DNA of 64,000 nucleotides from Nocardioides jiangsuensis (lineage in GTDB: Bacteria; Actinomycetota; Actinomycetes; Propionibacteriales; Nocardioidaceae). Of the stretch, positions 35,118 to 45,239 are shown piece by piece. Position numbers and translations under genes: made by a program. Every line of letters begins with the position of its first letter. Position 1 is the first letter of the stretch. The notes below the pieces were generated by a model that worked only from the letters and a program-made list of their open reading frames with translations, ran no database searches and was not told the DNA's origin. The DNA lies in the NCBI RefSeq assembly GCF_019679455.1, contig NZ_JAIEZQ010000001.1:744001-808000 (forward strand). The letters are read 5' to 3'.

Positions 35118-36356
35118 TCAGATGCCGGCGGCGATGTCGGTGCGGTGGTGGCTGCCGTCGATGCGGATCTTCGCGACCGCGTCGTAAGCCCGGGTGCGGG
35201 CGTCCGCGACGTCGGAGCCGACCGCGGTGACCGCGAGCACCCGTCCGCCGGCGGTGACGAGCGCGCCGTCGTCGGCGCGGGCGGTGCCGGCGTGGATCAC
35301 GTCGATCCCGTCGACCCGGTCGGCGTCCATCAGCCCGTGGATGACGTCCCCGGTGCGCGGCGTCCCGGGGTAGTTGTGCGAGGCGACGACGACCGCGACC
35401 GCAGCCCCGTCGCGCCACCGGGGCGCGGCCACCCCGTCCAGGGTGCCGCGGGCGGCGGCGCGCAGCAGCACCCCGAGGGGCGAGTCGAGCAGCGCCATCA
35501 GCGGCTGCGTCTCCGGGTCGCCGAAACGGGCGTTGAACTCGATCACCCGCACCCCGCGCCCGGTCAGCGCGAGCCCGGCGTAGAGCAGCCCGGAGAACGG
35601 CGTGCCCCGGCGGGCCATCTCGTCGACGGTCGGCTGCAGCACCCGCGCGGTGACCTCCTCGACGAGGCCCTCGGGCGCCCACGGCAGCGGGGTGTACGCC
35701 CCCATGCCGCCGGTGTTCGGCCCGCTGTCCCCGTCTCCGGCCCGCTTGAAGTCCTGCGCGGGCTGGAGGGGTACGACGGTCGTGCCGTCGGTGATCGCGA
35801 ACAGCGACACCTCGGGCCCGTCGAGGAACTCCTCGACCACGACCCGCTCGCACTGGGCGGCGTGCGCGAGCGCGGCCTCCCGGTCGTCGGTGACCACGAC
35901 GCCCTTGCCGGCGGCGAGACCGTCGTCCTTCACCACGTACGGCGGCCCGAACGCGTCGAGCGCGGCCGCGGCCTCCTCCGGTGTCGTGCAGACATGGGCC
36001 ATCGCCGTGGGGACGTCGGCCGCCGCCATCACCTCCTTGGCGAACGCCTTGGAGCCCTCCAGCTGCGCGGCCTCCCTCGAGGGGCCGAAGCAGTCGATGC
36101 CCCGGGCGCGGACGGCGTCGGCGACGCCCGCGACGAGCGGTGCCTCCGGACCCACCACGACCAGGTCGGCGCCGAGGCGCTCGGCGAGGTCGGCGACCGC
36201 CGTACCGTCGAGCGGGTCCACGTCGTGCAGCTCGGCGACGCCCGCGATGCCCGGGTTGCCCGGCGCGGCGTGCACCTCGGTGACCTCGGGGTCGCGGGAC
36301 AGGGCGAGGGCGAGCGCGTGCTCACGACCTCCGGTGCCGATGACGAGCGTCTTCAC
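35118..36356 (-). CDS. purD: Phosphoribosylamine-glycine ligase
   Basis: The 412-residue GAR synthetase couples glycine to phosphoribosylamine with ATP. It has the N-terminal VIGTGGREHALA, the GNPGIAG segment, the ATP-grasp region (PYVVKDDGLAAGKGVVV) and the PurD signature RFGDPETQPLM. The start is GTG at 36356, whose ribosome-binding site (GGAG) is inside the end of purA 6 nt away. It is co-transcribed with purA and purB. Confidence 0.95.
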   Translation of the reverse strand: MKTLVIGTGGREHALALALSRDPEVTEVHAAPGNPGIAGVAELHDVDPLDGTAVADLAERLGADLVVVGPEAPLVAGVADAVRARGIDCFGPSREAAQLEGSKAFAKEVMAAADVPTAMAHVCTTPEEAAAALDAFGPPYVVKDDGLAAGKGVVVTDDREAALAHAAQCERVVVEEFLDGPEVSLFAITDGTTVVPLQPAQDFKRAGDGDSGPNTGGMGAYTPLPWAPEGLVEEVTARVLQPTVDEMARRGTPFSGLLYAGLALTGRGVRVIEFNARFGDPETQPLMALLDSPLGVLLRAAARGTLDGVAAPRWRDGAAVAVVVASHNYPGTPRTGDVIHGLMDADRVDGIDVIHAGTARADDGALVTAGGRVLAVTAVGSDVADARTRAYDAVAKIRIDGSHHRTDIAAGI

Positions 36357-36362
36357 CGGCGG

Positions 36363-37787
<1,425 letters not shown>

Positions 37788-37812
37788 TTATCAGAGCCGC
37801 TGGGGCGGGCTG

Positions 37813-37818
37813 TAGTGT
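37813..37818 (+). promoter_or_regulatory. -10 element of the lipid kinase gene, leaderless start
   Basis: TAGTGT, preceded by TG, lies 7 nt before the GTG at 37826, so the transcript should begin at the start codon. Confidence 0.5.
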
Positions 37819-37825
37819 CCGAGGC

Positions 37826-38725
37826 GTGGACCCCCTTCTCCTGATCACCAACTCCGAGGCGGGCACGACCGACGCCGAGAACGTCCAGAAGGCCCTCGCC
37901 GTCCTCCGCGAGGCGACGGACGTGGAGGTCGCCTCGACGTCCAACCCGGGCGAGCTCGACGGCGTCCTGCACCGCCGCGGCGGCCGTCGGGTGGTGGTGG
38001 CCGGGGGCGACGGCAGCATCCACGCCGTGGTCGCGGCGCTGCACCGGCGCCAGGAGCTGAAGGACACCGTCGTGGGCCTGATCCCGCTCGGCACCGGCAA
38101 CGACTTCGCCCGTGGCCTCGACATCCCCCTCGACCCCGAGGAGGCGGCGCGCCTCGTCATCGAGGGCGAGGTCCGCCCGGTGGACCTGCTGGTGGACTGC
38201 GTCGGCGAGGTCGTGGTGAACAACGTGCACGTGGGCGTCGGCGCCCAGGCCAGCCGCAAGGCGCACAAGTGGAAGAAGCGTCTCGGCAACGTCCGGCTGG
38301 GCCGGCTCGGCTACCCGATCGGGGCGGCGCTGGCCGCGGTCAACCCGCCCTTCGTCCGGCTGCGGGTCGAGGTGGACGGCCAGGAGGTCGCCGACTTCGC
38401 ACACCCGGTCCTCATGGTCGCGGTCGGCAACGGCCCCAACGTGGGCGGCGGCACCGCGATCACCCCGGAGGCGAACCCCGAGGACGGCAAGGTGGACGTG
38501 ATGATCTCCTACGCGATCGGCCCCTTCGCCCGCGTCGGCTACGCGTTCAAGTTCCGCAAGGGCGAGCACCACGAGCGCGAGGACGTCCGCTACGTGCGCG
38601 GCTCCTCGGTGTCGATCTCCGGGCAGACGTTCTACTGCAGCGCCGACGGCGAGGTGTACGGCCCCGAGCGGCACCGGACCTGGCACGTGGAGCGGGGCGC
38701 CTACTCCATGGTCCTGCCCCGCTGA
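37826..38725 (+). CDS. Diacylglycerol kinase family lipid kinase
   Basis: The 299-residue protein has the DAGK catalytic domain with the nucleotide loop VVVAGGDGSIHAVV (about 52-65), the GTGNDFARGL motif (about 90-99) and the C-terminal beta-sandwich ending in ISGQTFYCSADGEV. It may phosphorylate diacylglycerol or another membrane lipid; YegS/BmrU-like relatives vary in substrate. The GTG at 37826 is supported by the -10 element 7 nt upstream; a frame from 37775 would cross that promoter. It is divergent from purA and convergent with the regulator gene that follows. Confidence 0.88.
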   Translation: MDPLLLITNSEAGTTDAENVQKALAVLREATDVEVASTSNPGELDGVLHRRGGRRVVVAGGDGSIHAVVAALHRRQELKDTVVGLIPLGTGNDFARGLDIPLDPEEAARLVIEGEVRPVDLLVDCVGEVVVNNVHVGVGAQASRKAHKWKKRLGNVRLGRLGYPIGAALAAVNPPFVRLRVEVDGQEVADFAHPVLMVAVGNGPNVGGGTAITPEANPEDGKVDVMISYAIGPFARVGYAFKFRKGEHHEREDVRYVRGSSVSISGQTFYCSADGEVYGPERHRTWHVERGAYSMVLPR

Positions 38726-38729
38726 GGGT

Positions 38730-39725
38730 TCACAGCCACCCGCGCCGTACCGCCTCCACCCCCGCCTGGAAGCGGGACTCGACGCCCAGCTCGTCCATGA
38801 TGTCCGACACCCGCCGCCGCACCGTGCGCAGGCTGAGGCCCAGCGCGCGGGCGATCTGCTCGTCCTTGGCCCCGCCGGCCAGCTGGTGGAGCAGCAGCCG
38901 TCGATGGTCGGGGGCGGCCGGGCCGTCCGCGTCGTCGTCGAGACCCGGCACGGGCACCGCGCGCTCCCACAGCAGCTCGAACAGTGCGGTGAACGCCCCG
39001 ATCACGGAGTGCTCACGCACGACGAGCCGGCGACTCGTGCGCTCGCCCCACCGGTCCGGGATCAGCGCGGCCGTGGTGCCCATGACCGAGAGCCGGCAGG
39101 GGACGGAGGCAAGGATCCGGACGTGCTCGCCCGCCTCGGCCCGGGCGCGGACCACCTCGGGGGCCAGCTCGAGGGCTCGCGCGGGGTAGATCGCCCGGGA
39201 CGTCCGACCACCCTTCACCAGCTGCCGCACCCAGTCGTCGATCTCGGTGGTGACGGGCAGCCGCCACTGGTCCGGCCGTAGCCAGAGCAGGTCGCCGGTG
39301 GAGGCGTCCGAGAGGCTCCGGATCAGCGCGACCACGTCTCCGCCCTCGGTCGCCTGGATGTCGACCGGCTTCTGCACGTGGCTCTGCGCGGCGAGGTGGT
39401 CGGCCATCAGCGACGGCAGCATCGCGCGGACCGCCTCGAGCTGGGCGGCCGCGCCCTGCAGGCGCCGGGCCTCATCGGTGACCAGTCGCCCGAGTGCCTC
39501 GTCCGGGGAGACCGGTTCGACCCGGCCGCCCGCGACCGCGAGCATCCCGGCGGAGCCGAGGCGCGCCAGGGTGCGCCCGGTGTCGGCGCCGGAGAGGCCG
39601 AGCAGCTCCGCGACCTCCTGCACCGTGGCACCCGGCCGGGAGAGCAGGAGACGGTAGGTCACCTCGTCGTCGGGCTGCAGCCCGAGGAAGGTCAGGGGTG
39701 AGGTCGTTCCGCCGTTCGCCGCCAT
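38730..39725 (-). CDS. TrmB-like / LuxR-type helix-turn-helix regulator
   Basis: The 331-residue protein has an N-terminal winged-helix TrmB-like domain (TYRLLLSRPGATVQEVAELLGLSGADTGRTLARLG, seen as VQEVAELLGLS), a phospholipase D-like central region and a C-terminal LuxR/GerE helix-turn-helix (KDEQIARALGLSLRTVRRRVSDIMDELGV). Such proteins are frequent in actinobacteria and mostly uncharacterised. A perfect 17-bp palindrome ends 12 nt upstream of its ATG, suggesting autoregulation. The genes it controls are not known; the closest neighbours are a lipid kinase gene and DUF3151. Confidence 0.82.
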   Translation of the reverse strand: MAANGGTTSPLTFLGLQPDDEVTYRLLLSRPGATVQEVAELLGLSGADTGRTLARLGSAGMLAVAGGRVEPVSPDEALGRLVTDEARRLQGAAAQLEAVRAMLPSLMADHLAAQSHVQKPVDIQATEGGDVVALIRSLSDASTGDLLWLRPDQWRLPVTTEIDDWVRQLVKGGRTSRAIYPARALELAPEVVRARAEAGEHVRILASVPCRLSVMGTTAALIPDRWGERTSRRLVVREHSVIGAFTALFELLWERAVPVPGLDDDADGPAAPDHRRLLLHQLAGGAKDEQIARALGLSLRTVRRRVSDIMDELGVESRFQAGVEAVRRGWL

Positions 39726-39736
39726 GATTGGCAGGA

Positions 39737-39753
39737 TAGTGCCAGTGGCACTA
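39737..39753. promoter_or_regulatory. Perfect 17-bp palindrome, candidate operator
   Basis: TAGTGCCA-G-TGGCACTA is an 8+1+8 perfect dyad, 12 nt ahead of the ATG of the TrmB/LuxR-type regulator. A site there would cover or abut the start of transcription. No second copy is seen in the window. Confidence 0.65.
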
Positions 39754-39848
39754 AACGGTCAGCATGTACGAGGGGTTCGCTGTCATTCTTCTGATGGCGA
39801 AGGACTGCGGGCCTACGGGGGCAACGCGGGTTCAGGGTCCAAGCCCGT

Positions 39849-39890
39849 CGAAGCGCCGGAATCGCAGCAGGGGACGATTCCGGCGCTTCG
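39849..39890. terminator. Strong hairpin terminator downstream of DUF3151
   Basis: A perfect 16-bp stem (39849-39864 with 39875-39890) encloses a 10-nt loop, 47 nt beyond the DUF3151 stop on the minus strand. It insulates that gene from the regulator's promoter region. Confidence 0.75.
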
Positions 39891-39937
39891 CCTGTTCCAG
39901 GCGAAGCCGCGACTCGGCGTCGCGCGGAGTCCCGGGC

Positions 39938-40357
39938 TCAGCCGCCGAGCAGCGCGTCGTACGCCGCCGGGCTGGAGTCGCGCAGGAACTCCGAGCACCG
40001 CGCCGCCTCGGGGGCCTCCCCGATCCGGTCCGCGGCCGTGGCCAGCGCGGCGAGCGCCCGCAGGAACCCGCGGTTCGGCTCGTGCTCCCACGGCACCGGG
40101 CCGTGTCCCTTCCAGCCGTTGCGGCGCAGCAGGTCGAGGCTGCGGTGGTAGCCGACCCGGGCGTAGGCGTAGGCGGTCACGTCGTCCACGCCACCGTCCG
40201 CGAGCGCGGCCTCGGCCAGCGTCGCCCAGGCGAGCGGCGAGTCCGGGTGCGACCTGACCACGTCCGCGGCCGGGGTGCCGAGGGCGAGCTCCGCCGCCGC
40301 GGGGTCCTCGGGAAGGTGGGTGGGGGGCGGTCCTGCCATCAGGTCGTTGAAGGTCAT
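39938..40357 (-). CDS. DUF3151 family protein
   Basis: The 139-residue protein is a conserved actinobacterial protein of unknown function. Recognisable segments are GPPPTHLPEDP, DVTAYAYARVGYHRSLDLLRRNGWKGHGPVPW, EHEPNRGFLRALAAL and CSEFLRDSSPAAYDALL. The alternating small and aromatic residues suggest a TPR-like helical fold. The ATG at 40357 has CACAAT 6 nt upstream; a longer frame into the exporter gene is rejected. Its promoter overlaps that of the divergent exporter gene. Confidence 0.86.
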   Translation of the reverse strand: MTFNDLMAGPPPTHLPEDPAAAELALGTPAADVVRSHPDSPLAWATLAEAALADGGVDDVTAYAYARVGYHRSLDLLRRNGWKGHGPVPWEHEPNRGFLRALAALATAADRIGEAPEAARCSEFLRDSSPAAYDALLGG

Positions 40358-40363
40358 GTGGCC

Positions 40364-40369
40364 ATTGTG
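40364..40369 (-). promoter_or_regulatory. -10 element of the DUF3151 gene, leaderless start
   Basis: CACAAT on the minus strand lies 6 nt before the ATG at 40357, and no ribosome-binding site is visible. Confidence 0.4.
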
Positions 40370-40382
40370 CCTACCCTGCAGT

Positions 40383-41984
40383 GTGAGCCCTTCGCACCCC
40401 GGGGGCGCGACCTCCACCGGGGGCGCGGGCCCCCTTCCGGGAACGGCCGCCGCCGCTGCGGCGGACGCCGCGGCCGCCGGACCCCACGCCCGCCCCTGGG
40501 CGGCGCTGTGGGCGCTCTGCCTCGGCTTCTTCATGATCCTGGTGGACTCCACGATCGTGTCCGTGGCCACCCCGGCCCTGATGCAGGCCCTGGGGGCGGG
40601 GGTCAGCGAGGTCGTGTGGGTGACCAGTGCCTACCTGCTCGCCTACGCGGTCCCGCTGCTGATCACCGGGCGGCTCGGCGACCGGTTCGGTCCGAAGAAC
40701 CTCTACCTCGCCGGGCTGACGGTCTTCACCGTCTCCTCGGCGTGGTGCGGGCTCACCTCGTCCATCGAGCCGCTGGTCGTGGCGCGGGTCTTCCAGGGGC
40801 TCGGCGCCGCGATGATGAGCCCCCAGACGATGGCGGTGATCACCCGGGTCTTCCCGGCCACCAAGCGCGGGCAGGCGATGGGCGCGTGGGGCGCCGTGGC
40901 CGGGGTGGCCACCCTGGTCGGCCCGGTGCTCGGGGGCGTGCTCGTGGACAGCCTCGGCTGGGAGTGGATCTTCTTCGTCAACGTCCCCGTCGGTGTGGTC
41001 GGCCTGGTCCTCGCGTGGCGGCTCGTCCCCACCCTCCCGACGCACAGCCACTCCTTCGACCTGCTCGGCGTCGCGCTCGGCGGTGTCGGCATGTTCTGCG
41101 TCGTGTTCGGGATCCAGGAGGGCCGGACCTACGACTGGGGGACGGTGGTCGGTCCGGTCACCGTGTGGGGGCTGATCGGCACGGGCGTGGCGGTGCTCGC
41201 GCTCTTCGTGCTCTGGCAGGCGCGCAACCGGCGGGAGCCGCTGGTGCCGCTCAGCCTGTTCGGCGACCGCAACTTCTCGCTGGCCAACCTCGCGATCACC
41301 ACCGTGGGCTTCGCGATCACCGCGATGACCTTCCCGCTGATGCTGTACGCGCAGACCGTGCGCGGGATGAGCCCCACCCAGGCCGCGCTGCTGCTCGCCC
41401 CGATGGCGGTGATCTCCGGCGTGCTCGCGCCGTTCGTGGGCCGGCTCGTGGACCGGGTGCACCCGCGGTACGTCGCCGGGGTGGGTCTGCTCGCGTTCCC
41501 GGTGGCGCTGGTCTGGCTGAGCGCGGTGATGTCCCCCGGGTCCGCCGCCTGGCAGCTGCTGCTCCCGGTCGCGCTGCTCGGCGTCGCCAACGGCTTCATG
41601 TGGTCGCCGCTGAGCACCACCGCCACCCGCAACCTGCCGATGCGGTACGCCGGCGCGGGCGCGGGGGTCTACAACACCACCCGCCAGGTCGGGGCCGTGC
41701 TCGGCAGCGCCTCGATCGCCGCGCTGATGTCGTCGCGCCTCGACGCGCTGCTCCCCGGCGGTGCGCCCGTCGCCGGTGAGGGCCCGTCGGCCGGTCAGGC
41801 GCTGCCGGCCGCCCTGCACGAGGGGTTCGCCAGCGCGATGGCCCAGTCGATGCTGCTGCCGGCCGCCGTACTCGTGGTCGGCTGGGTCGCGGTCCTCTGC
41901 TTCGCGACCCCGCGGCACCTCCGGGCCGACCCCGGGAACGACACAGCCGGCCGGGAGGCGTCCGAGGACGTCCCGGCCGGCTGA
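40383..41984 (+). CDS. MFS transporter, DHA2 (EmrB/QacA) drug-exporter type
   Basis: The 533-residue membrane protein has about 14 predicted hydrophobic segments. Family motifs are LDSTIV-like LVDSTIVSVATPAL (about 50), GRLGDRFGPKN in loop 2-3 and the motif C region WGAVAGVATLVGPVLGGVL. These are typical of proton-driven 14-TMS multidrug exporters. A Gly/Ala-rich cytoplasmic head of about 40 residues precedes the first helix. GTG at 40383 is chosen because TACCCT lies just upstream and DUF3151 begins at 40357 on the other strand; the longer frame crosses that gene. The exported compound is unknown. Confidence 0.87.
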   Translation: MSPSHPGGATSTGGAGPLPGTAAAAAADAAAAGPHARPWAALWALCLGFFMILVDSTIVSVATPALMQALGAGVSEVVWVTSAYLLAYAVPLLITGRLGDRFGPKNLYLAGLTVFTVSSAWCGLTSSIEPLVVARVFQGLGAAMMSPQTMAVITRVFPATKRGQAMGAWGAVAGVATLVGPVLGGVLVDSLGWEWIFFVNVPVGVVGLVLAWRLVPTLPTHSHSFDLLGVALGGVGMFCVVFGIQEGRTYDWGTVVGPVTVWGLIGTGVAVLALFVLWQARNRREPLVPLSLFGDRNFSLANLAITTVGFAITAMTFPLMLYAQTVRGMSPTQAALLLAPMAVISGVLAPFVGRLVDRVHPRYVAGVGLLAFPVALVWLSAVMSPGSAAWQLLLPVALLGVANGFMWSPLSTTATRNLPMRYAGAGAGVYNTTRQVGAVLGSASIAALMSSRLDALLPGGAPVAGEGPSAGQALPAALHEGFASAMAQSMLLPAAVLVVGWVAVLCFATPRHLRADPGNDTAGREASEDVPAG

Positions 41985-42018
41985 GCGGCGTTCGTGACCC
42001 GGCGACGGGTCGCAGGGG

Positions 42019-43053
42019 TCAGGCGGAGAGCGAGTGCCCGGTGCTGCGCAGGTTCTCGCAGGCCTCGAGGACCCGGGCGGCCATCCCGGCCTCGGCGGCC
42101 TTGCCCCAGGCACGCGGGTCGTACTGCTTCTTGTTGCCGACCTCGCCGTCGACCTTCAGCACGCCGTCGTAGTGGGTGAACATGTGACCGGCGACCGGGC
42201 GCGTGAAGGCGTACTGGGTGTCGGTGTCGACGTTCATCTTCACCACGCCGTAGTCGACCGCGGCACCGATCTCCTCGGCGGTGGAGCCGGACCCGCCGTG
42301 GAAGACCAGGTCGAACGGCCGGGAGCCGGGCTCGAGCCCGAGCTTCTCGACCACGGCCTCCTGGGCGTGCTTGAGGATCTCCGGGCGGAGCTTGACGTTG
42401 CCGGGCTTGTAGACGCCGTGCACGTTGCCGAAGGTCAGCGCGGTCAGGTAGCGCCCCTTCTCACCGGTGCCGAGCGCCTCGACGGTGGCCAGCGCGTCGC
42501 CGGGGGTGGTGTAGAGCTTCTCGTCGATGGCGCCGACGACGCCGTCCTCCTCGCCACCCACGACGCCCACCTCGATCTCGAGGATGATGTGCGCGGCGGC
42601 GGCCTTCTCGAGGAGCTCCGCGGCGATCTTCAGGTTCTCCTCGAGCGGCACGGCCGACCCGTCCCACATGTGCGACTGGAACAGCGGGGCCTGCCCGTTC
42701 CTGACCCGCTCCGCGGAGACCTCGAGCAGCGGGCGGACGAACCCGTCCAGCTTGTTCTGCGGGCAGTGGTCGGTGTGCAGGGCGACGTTGACCGGGTAGT
42801 TCTTGGCCACCTCGGCCGCGTAGGCGGCGAAGGCCAGCGAGCCGGTGACCATGTTCTTGACGTTGGGCCCGGAGAGGTACTCCGCGCCCCCGGTCGAGAT
42901 CTGGATGATGCCGTCGCTGCCCGCGTCGGTGAATCCCTGCAGGGCGGCGTTGAGGGTCTGCGAGGACGAGACGTTGATCGCCGGGAAGGCGAACGACTCG
43001 CGCTTCGCCTTGTCGAGCATCTCCGCGTAGACCTCGGGGGTCGCGATGGGCAT
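42019..43053 (-). CDS. fba: Class II fructose-bisphosphate aldolase
   Basis: The 344-residue zinc aldolase splits fructose 1,6-bisphosphate in glycolysis and works in reverse in gluconeogenesis. The zinc and catalytic region HTDHCPQNKLDG, the ILEIEVGVVGGEEDGV glutamates, LTFGNVHGVY and the GGSGSTAEEI/NVDTDTQYAF phosphate loops are present. The ATG at 43053 has AGGAGA upstream; a frame from 43107 adds a non-conserved piece. A TAGAGT -10 box near 43117 on the minus strand would give a leader of about 60 nt. The PTS permease gene lies upstream. Confidence 0.95.
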   Translation of the reverse strand: MPIATPEVYAEMLDKAKRESFAFPAINVSSSQTLNAALQGFTDAGSDGIIQISTGGAEYLSGPNVKNMVTGSLAFAAYAAEVAKNYPVNVALHTDHCPQNKLDGFVRPLLEVSAERVRNGQAPLFQSHMWDGSAVPLEENLKIAAELLEKAAAAHIILEIEVGVVGGEEDGVVGAIDEKLYTTPGDALATVEALGTGEKGRYLTALTFGNVHGVYKPGNVKLRPEILKHAQEAVVEKLGLEPGSRPFDLVFHGGSGSTAEEIGAAVDYGVVKMNVDTDTQYAFTRPVAGHMFTHYDGVLKVDGEVGNKKQYDPRAWGKAAEAGMAARVLEACENLRSTGHSLSA

Positions 43054-43166
43054 CGGGGCATCTCCTGTGTCGGACGGCTGGGACGCGGCCGGTCGCCCGG
43101 CCTCCACGCTGCCACTCTAGAAGGCGGCCGAGCCCACCCGCGAGCCCCTGCGCGGATTGGCTCCGG

Positions 43167-44450
43167 TCAGTCGCGTCCGACGTCGTCCACGTCGTCGCCG
43201 CGGCCGGGCGTGGCCAGGTCGAACCGGCGGATCGCGAACCGGAACAGCAGGTAGTAGACCGCGGCGTAGCCGAGCCCGATCGGCACCAGCCACAGGGGCT
43301 GCGTCGCCGTGGTGAAGTTGAGCGCGTAGTCGATGAACCCGGCCGAGAACCCGAAGCCGTCCTTGATGCCGAGCGCGTTCACCAGCGCCAGCGAGGTGCC
43401 GGTGAGGACGGCGTGGATCAGGTACAGCGGCCACGCGACGAACATGAACGCGAACTCCAGCGGCTCGGTGACCCCGGTCAGGAACGACGCGAGCGCCCCG
43501 GAGAGCATCACGCCGCCGACCAGCTTGCGCCGCCCGGGAGCCGCCTCGTGGTAGATCGCGAGCGCCGCGGCGGGCAGCGCGAACATCATGATCGGGAAGA
43601 AGCCCGTCATGAAGCTGCCGGCGGTCGGGTCCCCGCCGAGGAACCGGGCGATGTCCCCGTGCACGACCGCCCCGCTCGGCGTCTCGTAGCTCCCCACCAC
43701 GAACCACGGGACGGAGTTGAGGAGGTGGTGCAGCCCGAACGGGATCAGCAGCCGGTTCGCGACGCCGTACGCGCCGGCGCCCACGATGTCGTGCTGCACC
43801 AGCCAGCCGCCGAAGGCCTCGAGGCCCCGGTCGAAGGCGGGGTAGGCGAAGGACAGGAGCACCGCGAGCGCCAGGCCGGCGTTCGCGGTGAGGATCGGGA
43901 CGAACCTGCGTCCGCCGAAGAACGCGAGGTAGGGAGGCAGCCTGATCCGGTGGTAGCGCTGCCACAGCAGCGCGGAGATGACGCCGACCAGGATCCCGCC
44001 GAACACCCCGTAGTCGACGGTCTCCCCCGCGGCGACGTCGTCGGCGGCCAGCACGTACGGCGACATGGCGTCGGCGACCCCGCCGAACACCAGGTAGCCG
44101 ACCACGGCCGCGAGGGCGGTCGAGCCGTCGGAGCGGCGGGCGAACCCGACCGCGACGCCGACCGCGAAGAGGAGCCCGAGATTGGTGAAGAGCACCCCGC
44201 CGGCCGCGGCCAGGACGGCGGCCACCGGCTCGAGCCAGGGCCAGTACGTGGCCAGCGCGAGCCCGGAGTCGCCCGCGCCGAGCATGTCGGGCTGGCCGAG
44301 CCGGAGCAGCAGCGCCGCCACGGGGAGCGCGGCGATCGGGAGCATCAGGCTGCGGCCCAGCCGCTGGAGGACACCGAGGCTCGCCCGTCCCGCGGAGCCC
44401 GACCGGGTCGGTCGGTCCTCGGTCGCGCCGGCGCTCTCTGCCTCGGCCAT
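43167..44450 (-). CDS. PTS EIIC, N-acetylglucosamine/glucose type
   Basis: The 427-residue permease has about ten membrane segments of the glucose-superfamily EIIC. SLMLPIAALPVAALLLRLG at the N-terminus, FGLHHLLNSVPWF, HGDIARFLGGDPTAGSFMTGFFPIMMFALPAAALAIYHEA and the sugar-binding ASFLTGVTEPLEFAFMFVAW loop identify the NagE-type branch. EIIB and EIIA domains are not attached but encoded divergently 106 nt away. GTG-ATG double start: ATG at 44450 is preferred over GTG 44453 for spacing to GGGGGA. Its sugar is probably N-acetylglucosamine, with glucose possible. Confidence 0.87.
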   Translation of the reverse strand: MAEAESAGATEDRPTRSGSAGRASLGVLQRLGRSLMLPIAALPVAALLLRLGQPDMLGAGDSGLALATYWPWLEPVAAVLAAAGGVLFTNLGLLFAVGVAVGFARRSDGSTALAAVVGYLVFGGVADAMSPYVLAADDVAAGETVDYGVFGGILVGVISALLWQRYHRIRLPPYLAFFGGRRFVPILTANAGLALAVLLSFAYPAFDRGLEAFGGWLVQHDIVGAGAYGVANRLLIPFGLHHLLNSVPWFVVGSYETPSGAVVHGDIARFLGGDPTAGSFMTGFFPIMMFALPAAALAIYHEAAPGRRKLVGGVMLSGALASFLTGVTEPLEFAFMFVAWPLYLIHAVLTGTSLALVNALGIKDGFGFSAGFIDYALNFTTATQPLWLVPIGLGYAAVYYLLFRFAIRRFDLATPGRGDDVDDVGRD

Positions 44451-44556
44451 CACTCCCCCGTTCGGTGTTCGTCCCTTTGAGGCTGGTTTCCCCGACTCCG
44501 GGTGTCAAGCGCGGCGCGCAGCGCCGTACCTTCGCCCCCAGTGGTTCAATGCCTTC

Positions 44557-44787
44557 ATGAGCCAAGCAGAGCAGATCATCGCGGGTCTCGGCGGCCGGGC
44601 CAACATCGTCGAGATCGAGGCCTGCATCACGCGCCTGCGCACCGAGGTGGCCGACGCGGCGCTGGTCGACACGACGATGCTCAAGGCGGCCGGGGTGCAC
44701 GGCGTGATGCGGACCGGGTCCTGGGTGCAGGTCGTGGTGGGGCCCGAGGCGGACACGATCGCGAGCGATATCGAGGACCTCCTCTGA
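44557..44787 (+). CDS. PTS EIIB, N-acetylglucosamine/glucose type
   Basis: The 76-residue protein is a free EIIB domain. The phosphorylated residue is Cys23 in EACITRLRTEV, the exact motif of glucose-family EIIB. LKAAGVHGVMRTGSWVQVVVGPEAD follows. It would take the phosphate from the EIIA encoded next and give it to the sugar carried by the divergent EIIC. The ATG at 44557 starts the domain directly. Its TGA shares a base with the EIIA ATG. Confidence 0.9.
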   Translation: MSQAEQIIAGLGGRANIVEIEACITRLRTEVADAALVDTTMLKAAGVHGVMRTGSWVQVVVGPEADTIASDIEDLL

Positions 44788-45239
44788 TGCTCCGGGTCCT
44801 GTCGCCGGTGGCGGGCCACAGCCTCGCCGTCCGCGACATCCCCGACCCGGTCTTCGCCAAGGGACTGGTCGGCCCCGGCGTGGCGATCCGTCCCCGCGAC
44901 GGCACCCAGACCGCGGTCGCCCCGATCTCCGGGACGCTGGCCAAGCTCCACCCCCACGCGTTCGTGGTCGTGGACGAGGAGGGCCACGCGGTGCTCGTGC
45001 ACCTCGGCGTCGACACCGTGCACATGCAGGGTGAGGGGTTCCACCTGATCGCCCACGAGCGGGACCACGTGCGCGCCGGCGACGAGGTGGTCAGCTGGGA
45101 CCCCGCCTACGTCGAGCGCACCGGCCGCTCCACGGTGTGCGCGGTGGTGGTCCTCGACTGCGACCCCGTCACCGTCGACAAGCAGGCGGTCGGCGTGGAC
45201 GTCGACACCCAGGAGCTGCTGTTCGAGGTGGACTGCTAG
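44787..45239 (+). CDS. PTS EIIA, glucose family
   Basis: The 150-residue protein is a free EIIA(Glc)-type domain. Active His72 is in LVHLGVDTVHM and the second histidine, His57, in HPHAFVV; the 15-residue spacing is that of the family. PISGTLAKL precedes. It carries phosphate from HPr to EIIB. It is translationally coupled to EIIB (TGATG) and convergent with the methyltransferase gene, the two stops being read from one CTAG. EI and HPr genes are not in the window. Confidence 0.92.
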   Translation: MLRVLSPVAGHSLAVRDIPDPVFAKGLVGPGVAIRPRDGTQTAVAPISGTLAKLHPHAFVVVDEEGHAVLVHLGVDTVHMQGEGFHLIAHERDHVRAGDEVVSWDPAYVERTGRSTVCAVVVLDCDPVTVDKQAVGVDVDTQELLFEVDC

